This document shows, in pieces, positions 44,760 through 55,084 of a DNA stretch of 64,000 bases (positions are counted from its first letter, which is position 1; each line of letters starts with the position of its first letter). This DNA is from Isoetes taiwanensis. Its lineage: Eukaryota > Streptophyta > Lycopodiopsida > Isoetales > Isoetaceae. Made by a program: the position numbers and the translations under genes. The stretch is taken from assembly GCA_021234155.1 (NCBI GenBank), contig JAJEKV010000032.1:4593835-4657834 (forward strand). Reading direction: 5' to 3'. Under the pieces are notes generated by a model that worked only from the letters and a program-made list of their open reading frames with translations, had not been told where the DNA came from and ran no database searches.

Positions 44760-47011
44760 CTAAGAAACATACTAAGCTAACCTCCTGGCAAGTCGGCGTC
44801 GATCAAATCGGAGACGACTCGCCCATCAAACTCCTTCCTAAACTCTGGGTATTGCTTCTCCAAATCCTACTTCAATACCCATGTCGCGTCTTCCACGGGC
44901 AAGTGCTTCCACTTGACCAAATACTGGAGGAATTGGGACCTCCTAGTCTTCTTGAATGACTTATCAAGAAGTAATTCAGGCACAATTTCAACTTGTTCCT
45001 CCGTCATTTCCAACAAAGTTGGAGTATCCAAAACCTCATCAAGGTTAGGATCATGCCTTTTGAATAATCTCACATGGAAGACCTTAAGGTGGGCCAAGAG
45101 ATCCAACTTGCAGGCTTGAGAGCCCACTCTTCTCCAATTTCTTGAACGGACCGGCCCACCTAGGGGCGAGCTTCTTGCAATTGCCGATGCGAAGCTTCCC
45201 TTGCTTAACCTTTACTTGAGCCAACTTTATCTGTCACAACAAAACAACTCTCGAGGAGTTTTATGTCTATCTGCTAGACTCTTCAAATATGCCCATGCTG
45301 TTGAAGATACTCTCACACTTCTACTAAAAGCTACCGCATATATGCTGTCGTTGTTGAGAAACTTCCACCTTGGGCACTAAATTATGCCACATAACTATGG
45401 TCAAGCATTGATAATCATGAATCGATCATGGGGAGACATCTTCGATGACTCTTGCTTCATATTATTGTAATGTAATTGACCAGGTGGATGTACTTTCGGC
45501 CTATTTGGATTACTTGTTCCAATCATAGTTTCTCAACGTGCTCTCCAAAATTGTGTTGGTGCGGTCCCTTTGCGATTTGATTTGCAAATGATAAGCAAAA
45601 CTCATCAACAAGTTGGTGCAGCTCGTGTTGAAGAAGTTTTGCTAAACGTCGCTAAAGAACTTCGGATCTCTGTTGGTGATGATCGACCTGTGCATTCCAT
45701 GCAGCCTAAAAGAACTCTTATGTAGACCACACGGCTAGATCCAAGGCGGTGTCTATGGTGTGGCATGGCAAGTATGTGCCCTTTTGATAAGCTATATACC
45801 ACAACCATCAAGGCTTCAAAGCTTCTTGTTGTCCTTCGAAGGCCAACTATAAAACCCATGCCGAGACTTCCCACTTGGCGTCTTGCACCGCCCAAGGTTC
45901 TAAAATTCCTGGAATTCGAAATTGTTCCGCCCTTGTCTGCTGACTCCACTGACATTCTTGGATATGTCTGATTATCTGCAACTTCATACCCAGCCAGACG
46001 TAGCTACTTCTAATGTTCAAGTAGGCCTTTATAATTTTATATGGCCGAAATTAGGGCTATTATGCGTGTCATGGAAGATTTTCTTACTTCTTATACTTTG
46101 GGTACGCATAGTTGTTCTTTGCTATTAAAGATTACCTTCCTTTTTAAGATATTTGAAGGTTTTCTCTTTCTTAATCCGTCCTTGCACTCTTGTAAGGACT
46201 AGCCCATATGTGCTTGAACTCCATGTTGGGGGAGATGTCTTCTTCTGTCTTCTTGCCGAATTCACTTGCCGAAGTGGAGATGGCATTGCAAATTGCTGCT
46301 TCAAAAGCTTGCCAATGAGTGGCGATGTTTTAACATCTCCACGGCTGCATGCTCTTCCATTGATTTGCTGTAGATCGCGATGTCGTTGAAGAGAGATTGA
46401 TGAAGAAACCCTCCAAGGAATCTTCGAAGATGTCGTCCTCAAATGCATACAAGTTGGTGGAGCATTCCATAGACTCAAGGGCATTACTGTGAAATCATAG
46501 TGCCCATACCGTGTTTTGAAGGAGTCTTATAATTATCTTCCCCCTTCATCCTTATTTCTGATTGCCCGAGTTTAAGTCGATTTTGTAGAAGAATCTTGCT
46601 TCTTGGGGCTGATCCATTATGTCGTTGCTTGTTGAGCTGCCCATGGTTGATATACATCTTTAGACTTCCATCTTGGCCGAAAGGATCCCCAAGTCGGTCA
46701 ACTCCTACAACTGCTTCTTGAGCTCTGCTTAGCTCGGAAGTGCTGATTCTATAAAGAGCCTTGCTGATCGGCTCTGCCTCCGGTGCAAGAGTGATTTCAG
46801 ACTCTATGCTTCTATAGAGCAAAAGCTCTCAAATTTCATCTGGAGGTATATCATGGGACTTCTTGATTAACTTAGAAATTGGCCGAGGCAACTGTTTCGA
46901 AGTAGCATCTTCCTTCTTACTCTTATAGTCGGGGTCAACGACTTGTAGCTTATGTACGACCTCATTCCTCATGATGCACTTAAGTAATTGCCTTACTGAC
47001 ATGCGTTGCAC
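44760..47011 (-). pseudogene. Gypsy family 2 pol fragments (RT, integrase, chromodomain)
   Basis: Minus-strand order: pre-RT linker (46,829-47,011, KKSHDIPPDEI), RT start (EPISKALYRISTSELS, MYINHGQLNKQ), integrase core (GMGFIVGLRRTTRSFEALMV near 45,860), then integrase C-terminus with VKQGKLRIGNCKKLAPRW and the chromodomain FKKTRRSQFLQYLVKWKHLP ending EDATW (44,867-45,127). Breaks are frequent and the YxDD region is scrambled. The chromodomain is the best preserved piece. Belongs with the LTR at 49,038-49,800. Confidence 0.85.
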
Positions 47012-49037
47012 AATTGGAATTACTTAACTTAAATTATAAGGTGCTTGCTCTTTGGTGCTGGGATAAGTATCTCTTACTTATGATAATCAATTATTGCCTT
47101 AGCCAGCTTTAATATTGCATGCTTATTATGAGGTCATAATTGCCAATGTACATAAGTTGATGCCGATGCTCTACTTTGCTTCGCTTAAGGTTGATGTCGA
47201 ACTTGACTCTTGTTCCGTTGGTGCTGCTAATTACTCGGCCTTGCCTTAATTACTTGCCTAGATTTAGACTTAAGAGTGTCCGCCATCTAGGAGGTGCAAG
47301 GTTACAAGTTAAAGAACTACTTACATAAATCCTATGGCCACAAGTTTAGTCGGCATGATATTACTTTGGGCACACATAGAAAACTATATGATTAGATAAA
47401 TATTCTTGTTTTAGATCTAATCTATACTCTAGGATCTCCCTTTTCTTAATTATTGCCCTCTTGAAATAGTCCCACCTTTGAGTTGATGCCATCTAAGAAG
47501 TTGGCCGGACTTATTAGATTGCTTCCCTTCATTTGGTCGGATTATTCCTTATGCTGCGGAAGTACTCGTCATATACATGGTCGACGGTTATCCTATTATT
47601 GAATCCTTCTTAGCGAGGTGATCAAGCTCACAAAGAGGTTCCAATATGTTGGATATCTGCCAGCAATGTATACAATTGTTGTACTCCATACATTTTCTTC
47701 CCAATCCTTGAAGCTTTGCTCCATTTTTGGGTACATCCCTTCTAAAAGAAATAACAAAAAAATATACTCGAAATTTCGTCCCAATCCCATCATGGATGTT
47801 ATCACCCATAATTCTAAGATATTCGACTATCCAATAGGTCTTCTAGCTTGCTTAAAGCTGGTGTAGTCATTAGTCGTTGGAGTAGCAAGGCGATGATCCA
47901 TAATTTATTGAAAAGAATCTGGTATTGGAGTTGCTGTATAATCATTCGTGTGCTCTGCTTTCTTTCATTGAACATATTCTGGCTCTGCTCGTCCTTAATG
48001 TTGATGCTGACTACCTTCATTAAAATTATTCCTCTTAGAAGACTTGCTGATATAGTGGCGATATAAAGCTCGGTGTCGCATCCTAGACCCTTGAAGGTAA
48101 TGTTCACCACTGCGTAGAATCTTTCGTGTTTAACTCATCTACCTTGAAGGTTATTAGATTCGAGGATGATTCTTCTAACTCCTGAATTGATATTGTTGTG
48201 TTGAGCTTGTCGATTTGATTCTTCATCCTGGCGGCCACATGCTGTTGTTATAGGGCTGATGACAATGTTGAGTGCTTTACCTCTTCTAACTGTGCAACTT
48301 CTCTTGCTGAAAGGAGTTTATGTGCATCCATCTGCGGGGCCTAATCTTGACTGATCAATTAATAATGCTGGTATTTGGTCCCCCATGATGCCTCTTCTTG
48401 ATGGTGTTTGACCTCCATCTCTACGGTGGAAGATCGAAGATCATCATGATCTTGAGATGATGCTTGCCGAGGTTGATGTAGCTGGTCTGAAGTATCGGGG
48501 CTGATGAGGAAGAAGTTTGTTGCAGTCTCGCCATATTTCTATTCCTGAGGAGCCCACCCTTGCTGGCTTGTAATACCTCCTTAGTCAAAGCATGTCTGCT
48601 TGGAGTCTAGATCTGATACTACTATGGCATGTATATCTAGGATAGTTGCCCTTCTGAGGAGGTATGTCCATTCTCATCCTTTGGGCTCTTGATATCATAA
48701 GTCGATGAAGTCGTCTACTTGTTGGTGGCATAGTTGTGACATTAATCATCGATGTGGGGCCGTTCCTCGAGACAATATGTCACTTGGAGAATATCCTTGA
48801 CTAGGAAGTGTTCCTCCCCTAATGTAATCAATTACATGATGCTCACTGGCTGTTGCATAACCCTCTTGGCAAGTCTTGTGTTTATCCTTGATGTCGCAAT
48901 CGTCCTTCCGATAGGCTCCCCTTTCTTAATTTATGTTCGGGCTTCCCTGTACTCCATCTTGGCTTTTGATTTGGTGAAGTTTCCTCCATAAGTTTGCTCT
49001 CTGCTTTCAATTCGTTGATGTTGTCGAGTGTCTCCCC
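47012..49037 (-). pseudogene. Gypsy family 2 gag/protease region, eroded
   Basis: Lies between the family 2 LTR and pol. Minus-strand pieces such as GRNFEYIFLLFLLEGMYPKM and SFKDWEENVWSTTIVYIAGR (47,600-47,800) look gag-like. No zinc knuckle or protease DTG was found. Long parts are too eroded to assign. Confidence 0.45.
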
Positions 49038-49800
49038 TGTCGAGGCTCGAGGATCCGGAACGAAGGTTCTGCTGATCTATTTTACTGCCCTAAGGTGCAC
49101 AAGGCAACTAATACTATCACAAGAAGAATTACTTATGTCTACTTACTCTACAATCCCTATTTTTATACCTTTATCCACTCTACCTCAAATGACGCACTTG
49201 GCATTTGGCATTTGGCACTTTACTAAGCACTGAGAAGGTACTTATTTACTATTATGGGGTGGTAGAAGGGGACTCATTCACTGGGTGTACTTGGTGTGCT
49301 AGACTGAATTACCTAGATAGAATGAATTTCTAGATAATTATCTATGATACAAAGGCATGGCTGAAGACACTTGATGATAGTGCACCTATAACGTGTGTTG
49401 GTGTATCATACCAACGTGTGACAACAATTTCTAAGGCCTTGGCAACTAGCTGGGTTTCTAAGAAAAATGTTTAATTATACTACCTATATGTAGACAAGAG
49501 AATACTTAGCAAGATAAGAGCGACAACTAAGGTATGATGAATGCGATGCTGTCTCTATCTAGCTTAAGGATCTTGGTTCTAAGTCTAAGGCTTGGCCATT
49601 AATATTATCTAACATTATTAAAGCTTAAATATAATTAAGAATTATAATTCAAACATAAACGATGCCCGCCCTTAGTGGTTGGCACGGGGGGGTTTGGGGG
49701 GGATTTAACCCTGTGGGTGGGAGGTTCGATTCCCGCTACTATGGGAATTCTTTTAAGATGAGGTTCAAATGGATTGAAAAGCTAGAATGGGGGTACTACA
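49038..49800 (-). repeat. LTR of gypsy family 2 (copy inside the giant element)
   Basis: Inverse of 20,685-21,438; minus strand starts TGTAGTACCCCC and ends CGACA. It is the 5' LTR for the minus-strand gag-pol remnants to its left. A matching 3' LTR was not found. Its presence inside the giant element is best explained as a nested, later truncated insertion. Confidence 0.88.
49663..49745 (+). other. tRNA-like segment with Pol III boxes inside the LTR
   Basis: D-arm-like CCCTTAGTGGTTGGCACGG at 49,669-49,687 and exact B-box GGTTCGATTCC at 49,723-49,733. Same arrangement as in the other LTR copy at 20.7 kb. Probably a fossil SINE head; not a functional tRNA. Confidence 0.5.
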
Positions 49801-49837
49801 AGACATTAGAGTGCAAGGTAGAAGACTAGCATATGTG

Positions 49838-50300
49838 CAATTTTGCTAAATTTTGACTTCAAATCATATGACCCGGGTGAGAGTGCGCCAATGCCATCTG
49901 CGTTGAGAACGCACACCCATTTGGCGCGGTTTCACCCTGGTACCTTGTTTTCTGCCAAGATCATATGTACTAAGACCCTTTTCAATACAATTTTGCTAAA
50001 TTTTGACTTCAAATCATATGACCCGGGTGAGAGTGCGCCAATGCCATCTGCGTTGAGAACGCACACCCATTTGGCGCGGTTTCACCCTGTACCTTGATTT
50101 CTGCCAAGATTCAACAATTTCAGGAACTATAAGATCTTAAAATGTCTATTTGGGCCAATTCTAAACTAACTAGCAACTTACTTCATACCAAAAAGATATC
50201 TAAAACTTCAAATATGGGCAAACCGGGTGAATCCGCGCGGATGGCCTCTGCGTCGCGAACGCAGACGCGTTTGGCGCGGTCTCACCCGGGTGGGCCAATT
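49838..50300. repeat. Triplicated hairpin module
   Basis: Three related modules (near 49,870-49,945; 50,020-50,095; 50,218-50,292). Each has nested inverted repeats: outer GGGTGA/TCACCC, middle GCGCCAA/TTGGCGC, inner TGCGTT/AACGCA. In module 3 the outer stem lengthens to CCGGGTGA/TCACCCGG and the inner to TCTGCGT/ACGCAGA although many bases differ from modules 1 and 2. Confidence 0.85.
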
Positions 50301-50598
50301 CTAGCTATTTTTGGATATTTTTAACAAATTTAAAGTGCTACACTGCATTTCTAGACAATTTCTAAGCATTCTAGCAACTTTTAGTACGAAATTTGGATCA
50401 ATTTTGCCCTAAAATCAAGTGACTATGCTACTTAGCCAATTAAGAGCATTTTAAGTAAGATGCAAAGGATTCTACTACAATTAATTTATACAAGAACATT
50501 TTTATATCCTACAAGCAATTAATTTATAGTAAATTTACTTTTGATGAGTAAAAACAATGTACACGAAAAACAAATATTTATATAGTTTACTAAACTGG

Positions 50599-51010
50599 TC
50601 ACGCCTTCTCTTTGCGAATCCTCCTCGCCAGGTGGAGGTCTTTGGGCGTAACTGTCATCCGCTTGGCATGGATCGCACAGAGGTTGCCTTCTTCAAAAGG
50701 TTGTACCAGCTCTGCCTCCGCTGCCTCCTGCAGGGTTCGGACCATCAAGGGTGCAGATCTTGGCCTCCTCGGCTTTGGCCGCTTCGTGGCGAGATCTCGC
50801 CGTCGTTGATGTGGTTCAGTAGTCGTAGCCCATCTTGAACTCCTGGATAGACCTTTGATGTAGGCACTCGAAAAAAGAGTTTATGGATCATCAGACTGGT
50901 ACACTGTTGATAATGCCGAATATGCTGAGCAGCTCTACTGTGCTGGGGATTTGGCCCATGGCGGACCTTCTTCGGGGAATCGAGTCGAGGTGGTGGAGGC
51001 TGGCTTCTCG
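50599..51010 (-). pseudogene. Second histone H3-like gene, inside the giant LTR element
   Basis: Minus strand, from the N-terminal side: SPKKVRHGPNPQHSRAAQHI then [17 protein letters not shown], corresponding to canonical KKPHRYRPGTVALREI and RRYQKSTELLIRKLPF. After a frameshift comes [11 protein letters not shown] with a stop; an extra stretch of roughly 60-70 bases follows, then [36 protein letters not shown] and [11 protein letters not shown] with a TGA at 50,599. The C-terminal helices match H3 very closely ([22 protein letters not shown]). It is closer to canonical H3 than the copy at 16.7 kb, and the two differ enough to be separate events. It is out of frame at least twice. It lies where a gag leader would be expected for this element. 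Confidence 0.82.
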
Positions 51011-51204
51011 ATCCCTGTCGGCTACCTTGTTAGATCCGTTGGCGGAGATAAATCTTGCATGCTGCCTTCTTCTTCTCGTACTCCATATCTTGCTTCAGCT
51101 TTAAGTAGCTTCTTGCTGATGTTGCCCTCCTTGGACTGCATTGGATATGGTTGCCGAGCGTAGGCTACGTCTGTTTTTCGGCCTCCTCCTCCTCCTCTTC
51201 TTCT

Positions 51205-51400
51205 TTAGCCTCTTGCTCCCCTCTCTTGTTGGTGTGGTCCTTCCTCCTCGGGGCCATCCTCCTCCGGTTCATCCGGTTGTGGTTTTCTGACAACCACGCT
51301 CACCCTATGCCTATCTTCACACCTCTTTGTTTGCCTCTGCCTTGTATACGTCTCTTCCTTGCCTACGACTTCCTCCGTTTTTTTTTTCCGCATTGCTGAC
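51205..51400 (-). pseudogene. Charged Lys/Glu-rich coding stretch upstream of H3-like frame
   Basis: An open minus-strand stretch with KKKTEEVVGKEETYTRQRQ and a Pro/Glu segment (PDEPEEDGPEEEGPHQQE). It lies between the 21-residue repeat region and the H3-like frame on the same strand and may be part of the same ancient transcript. No domain recognised. Confidence 0.35.
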
Positions 51401-51415
51401 TCCCTTTGCTGTTGT

Positions 51416-51661
51416 TCCTATTGTCGGGGTTGCTCCTACGACTTGCTACTCACGTACTCTTCTTGGTGTTGGGGTTGCTCCTATTGCCGAGCTTGCTCCT
51501 ACTGCTTGCTCATCACTTGCTCTTCCTGTTGTTGGGGTTGTTCCTGTTGTCGAGGTTGCTCTTACTGCTTGCTCCTCCCTTGCTCTTCCTAGTGTTGGGG
51601 TTGCTCCTACTATCGAGGTTGCTCTTGCTACTTGCTCCTCACCTGCAAAAGCAGACACCAC
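51416..51661 (-). repeat. 63-bp coding minisatellite (21-residue repeat, about 4 units)
   Basis: Units start near 51,416, 51,467, 51,530 and 51,592 and translate on the minus strand to variants of GRAREEQAVRATSTTGTTPT. Since the unit length is a multiple of three, the frame stays open across units, suggesting it was once translated. Confidence 0.8.
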
Positions 51662-51698
51662 GATCCCAATTTCCCCCGAGCTTTGCGATCATACCTGA

Positions 51699-52080
51699 AG
51701 TGCTAAGTCATTGCTCCTCCACGAGTGAAACGATTCGTCTGAAGAGCTTGAGTGGCTAAGTTCGTCGTCTGGCCTAAGTCGCAGGGCCTCAAGAATTTGC
51801 TTGTTGCCGCCCACCGTGAGTGCTTCAAACGTTCCGGTGCAAGCTGGAGCTTCCAACCTTCCTAGCTACTTGTTTGGTCCTCCCCACAGCTTGGCTTCCT
51901 TGATGGTGGCCTCTTCGAGTGATCTTGCCTCTATCAATGGTCGACTATGTCTATTCGCGGCTCCTTTGGGTCGATCTCGCTGGCTATTCGTTCGGTGGAT
52001 GCTCTTATGGCAGCTTCGGAGATTAGCTTATAATTCGCCTTACAAGGGTAAAGGAGAGGTTCAAGCTACCATTTAGAACT
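51699..52080 (-). pseudogene. Possible upstream exon of the H3-linked reading frame
   Basis: Minus strand shows NYKLISEAAIRASTERIASE and, after a shift, LEEATIKEAKLWGGPNK and SHSSSSDESFHSW, ending in CTTCAG|GTATGA at 51,698. A nearby TTTTGCAG at 51,649 could close a roughly 50-nt intron. No recognised domain. Confidence 0.35.
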
Positions 52081-52528
52081 TCTAGGGAGTAGAGGTGCTT
52101 CTATAGGTTTAATAGCTACTTTTTCTTAAGAGTAAATTTTATTATAACTATGGGTTATTAATTAAGGTACTTTCCCTAATTACTTAACTATTTCTCAAAA
52201 TTTCCTAATTCCTTTTGGGCCAAGTAGTGGTCATTTCACGCCATTTCTTTCAAGCTTTATTTTGAGCGATTTCTCATTCAATTTTTCACTTGAAAGATGC
52301 GGTTCATGAACAACTTGAGCTCAAATTTACTAGAAGGTTTCTTTTGACTATATTATTTCTACCACTTAGACTATACTTAATCTAATTACGACCCTACTAA
52401 TGGGAAAAAAAATTTTCCCACCTTTCGCGGTTCAAGACTGGAATTCTCATTCCATTCATTAGCTAGGCCAGTTAGACTACATATTCAGGGATATGGTCAG
52501 TGCTAGCTCTTGGTCAACCAAGAACATT
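52081..52528. other. Untranslated leader of the giant element, no gene seen
   Basis: Between the primer-binding site and the first candidate coding sequence. AT-rich, with an A run near 52,405. Confidence 0.5.
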
Positions 52529-52540
52529 GCTCTGATACCA
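52529..52540 (-). other. Primer-binding site of the giant element
   Basis: Minus strand TGGTATCAGAGC, complementary to initiator tRNA-Met, one base from the right LTR. It fixes the element on the minus strand. Confidence 0.96.
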
Positions 52541-52541
52541 T

Positions 52542-54178
52542 TGTGACGCTCCCTGCTAAACATACGGCGCCCGGCCGTACACTCGACAGGAAATCCCCCG
52601 TCCGGCTCAACAACCGCACAGGCCCTTCGTCTACCCCGCACTCTAAGGTGACCCTAGTGCGGGGAGGGACACGAAGGTGTCTTGCGCGCCCTTCCCCTAT
52701 GGGCTCCTATAACAGCGGAAGCGATAAACAAATCAGAACTAGCATCAAAGCGTATAAATACTACCTCGAAGGGTAGTCCATCACACATCCACAAGTGCAA
52801 AGATGATAATCATAAACTGTAAAACATGAGAGTTCCTACCCATGGCTCAGACTCGTAAGGAGGACGACTGACCGGCTAGGCCTCAAGATAGAGCAGACCG
52901 AATCATGGCAATGGCGAGGGCTGGCATAAGACAATGGCTAGGGTTGACCACTCCATCTGCCCCTCCTGTGCATACTTTGCAGATGGCCTAAATCAGGCTC
53001 TGACATGACTCTAGCCTTCCGGATACGCAATCCCATGGTATCACCCATCGGGACTACTCCAGGTTGCATCTCCCTGGTCCGTCGAGGCAGGAAGGGTTGC
53101 GTCTCCCCTTCCCGGGGTCTAGAGGCTCCTCGGGCGGCTAGAGAATCGTGGCAACACACGATCCATACCCGACTGAACCCCCCAAAACAAGAGCCAAGCT
53201 GACACTTGCAACTCTTGAGAGGCAGGGCGACACCATTGCCCCAGGAGGTGTGGGACCCATGCTCGCTAAACCACACGGCAGTGACCGACCATAAGCCTAG
53301 CCCACTATGGGATCCCCCGTAGCCCCCACTCGGCAGGGATCTTCCCTCCGCATTGCCTCTAGCCCCGTTGTGTAGTGCTGAGTCACATCATAGCCTCCAT
53401 AGCCCGGTGGGTTCCTATGCACAGGCCGCAACTAATAGGAACTAAGGGATCTACACTATGAGCATACTACATATGGCCCTAGGTCTCTACCCCCCTTCCC
53501 AATACAAGAGGAGCAACATGATCAACCAACATCACGTACATCATATCATGATAAACATCATAAGAACATCTTAACCTAGTCATACATATCTAACTTATAG
53601 TTAGGGTTCCTTGATTAGGGTTCAAGATGTTGAATAAGGGTTCTAGGATGGCTCTACACTAGCTATGAAATACTAACCCATCTGGAGTGCTAACTTCCAG
53701 ATGATCTACCAAGAGCACTACTCTACATACCTGCTTCAGAAGCACTCCCTCCCAATCCTGGCGTCTCCATGGTCTTCGGTGTTCGAGGTAGCTCCCACTC
53801 CTGGCGATGCGCCACGCTCACGGGGGCTATCTTTGTGCCAGGCGAGGCGGTTCTCAAAACGGAGTTTCGAGCGCGAAGAAGGTTCCCAGACTGTTGGAGC
53901 CAGAAAAGAGGCCTAGGGTTAGGGTTTAGGCCTTTATAGGTTAGGGTTCACATGTTATGCCACGTGGCTCCAATAGGGTAAGACCGTGTGGCGGGTGCCC
54001 AATAGGTTAAGGCCACGTGGAAAATGGTCTTAACCTAAGGTTGGCTAAGTTATATGAATAACTTAGTCATCCCCCTAGTGCCACAATCTATGGTATACAA
54101 GGCTATATATGTAGACTTGTATGGTGACGGGTCCAGGAATATACGTATTTATAGCGTATATTCCCCTGGAACGTCACA
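52542..54178 (-). repeat. Right (5') LTR of the giant element, 1,637 bp
   Basis: Same as the left LTR apart from few differences. The inverted repeat with TATA in its loop lies at 54,132-54,170. Followed by the AAATT target duplication. Confidence 0.96.
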
Positions 54179-55056
54179 AAATTCTACTGCAGGAGACATG
54201 ATTCTTGCCCCTTCAGAGGGCGGCCCTTGATCGCCACATTGTCTATTTTCAGAAGGTGGTCAATATGGACGATGCTCGTCTCCCTAAACTAGCTTATATC
54301 ATGGCAATGGGGCCGCAGCGCCTCAAGGCCTGCTGGAGGGAAAAACGAGCTCAATGGTTGGCTAGATGGAATGTGCAGGAGCACAGGTGCATACATATGC
54401 CAACAGAGGCAGATCGCCATAGCTTGAGGCAATATCTTGACGCTTGCTTCCTCAGCAAGCTTTGGGATGCCAATGCCCTTGAACATGTCAAGACATCACA
54501 CTATCAGCGCCACATAAATCCCACATTGGAACGAGGCCCGCAATGCTACATGCGTACCCACTTGCCCATGAAAAGGCGCAGACTCATTGCCTCCATTCGC
54601 ACAGGGGCACATCATCTTCGAATTGAGATGGGCAGATGGATTGGTGAGCCACGTCAGGACAGGCTCTGTCAATGCTGCCAAATGGGAGTCATTGAGGATG
54701 AATCTCATACCCTTCAAAGTTGCCCAGCATATGATCAAATTCGGACGCGCTATGCTGAGTTGGTCAGGCCTGGCCAGCCATTACATGTGACATTGAGCAC
54801 AGCATCCGTATGGGTGCTGGGATCATACCTTCAGGAGGTTATGGACATGCGAGATCAGCTATGTCCTCGGGCACACACTTGACATGTATATATACATTGA
54901 TGTATACTTGTACAGTTTGACAGCATTCTTATTACTGCCACGGTTTTTCCCTCGAAAACCCTTCGGGGCAGGGGTTTTTTAACCCGGACAGTAATAAGTT
55001 TGTTGCGCTCCTTGTGGGTCCCATAGGCCGATTGGCCTCAGTGGACGATAAAAAAT
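54179..55056 (+). pseudogene. LINE copy B, ORF2 C-terminus and 3' untranslated region
   Basis: Resumes exactly where 35,447 stopped. A 225-codon frame (54,205-54,882) runs from LQRAALDRHIVYFQKVVNMD to LCQCCQMGVIEDESHTLQSC (the CCHC-like zinc motif) and ends PRAHT. The 3' region has the AAAACCC/GGGGTTTT stem and the GGCCGATTGGCCTCAGTGG block shared with LINE A. Confidence 0.93.
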
Positions 55057-55084
55057 CATTCTCATTCTCATTCTCATTCTCATT
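55057..55084. repeat. LINE 3' tail microsatellite (CATTCT)n
   Basis: Follows GATAAAAAAT at the end of LINE B instead of a poly(A) tail. A related (ATTCT)n tail ends the fragment at 56,922. Confidence 0.9.

Larger units (their letters stand above)
35448..54178 (-). mobile_element. Giant 18.7-kb LTR retroelement splitting LINE B
   Basis: LTRs at 35,448-37,089 and 52,542-54,178 both begin TGTGACG and end CGTCACA. Identical AAATT 5-mers flank the element (35,443-35,447; 54,179-54,183), and LINE A shows the same site uninterrupted near 8,570. The primer-binding site next to the right LTR and the polypurine tract next to the left one put it on the minus strand. The 15.4-kb interior includes a nested gypsy copy, a purine-rich tract, a hairpin array and an H3-like frame. 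No gag-pol clearly its own was found, so it is probably a large non-autonomous derivative. The LTRs are highly alike, suggesting a fairly recent insertion. Confidence 0.96.

Noticed and set aside
49663-49745. Functional tRNA gene
   Set aside because: Only Pol III box-like parts are clear; no proper acceptor or anticodon stem, and it is repeated as part of an LTR.
52938-53276. Arg/Gly-rich minus ORF in the LTR (and its twin near 35.9-36.2 kb)
   Set aside because: Present in both LTRs, no domain, and no support for coding inside LTR sequence.
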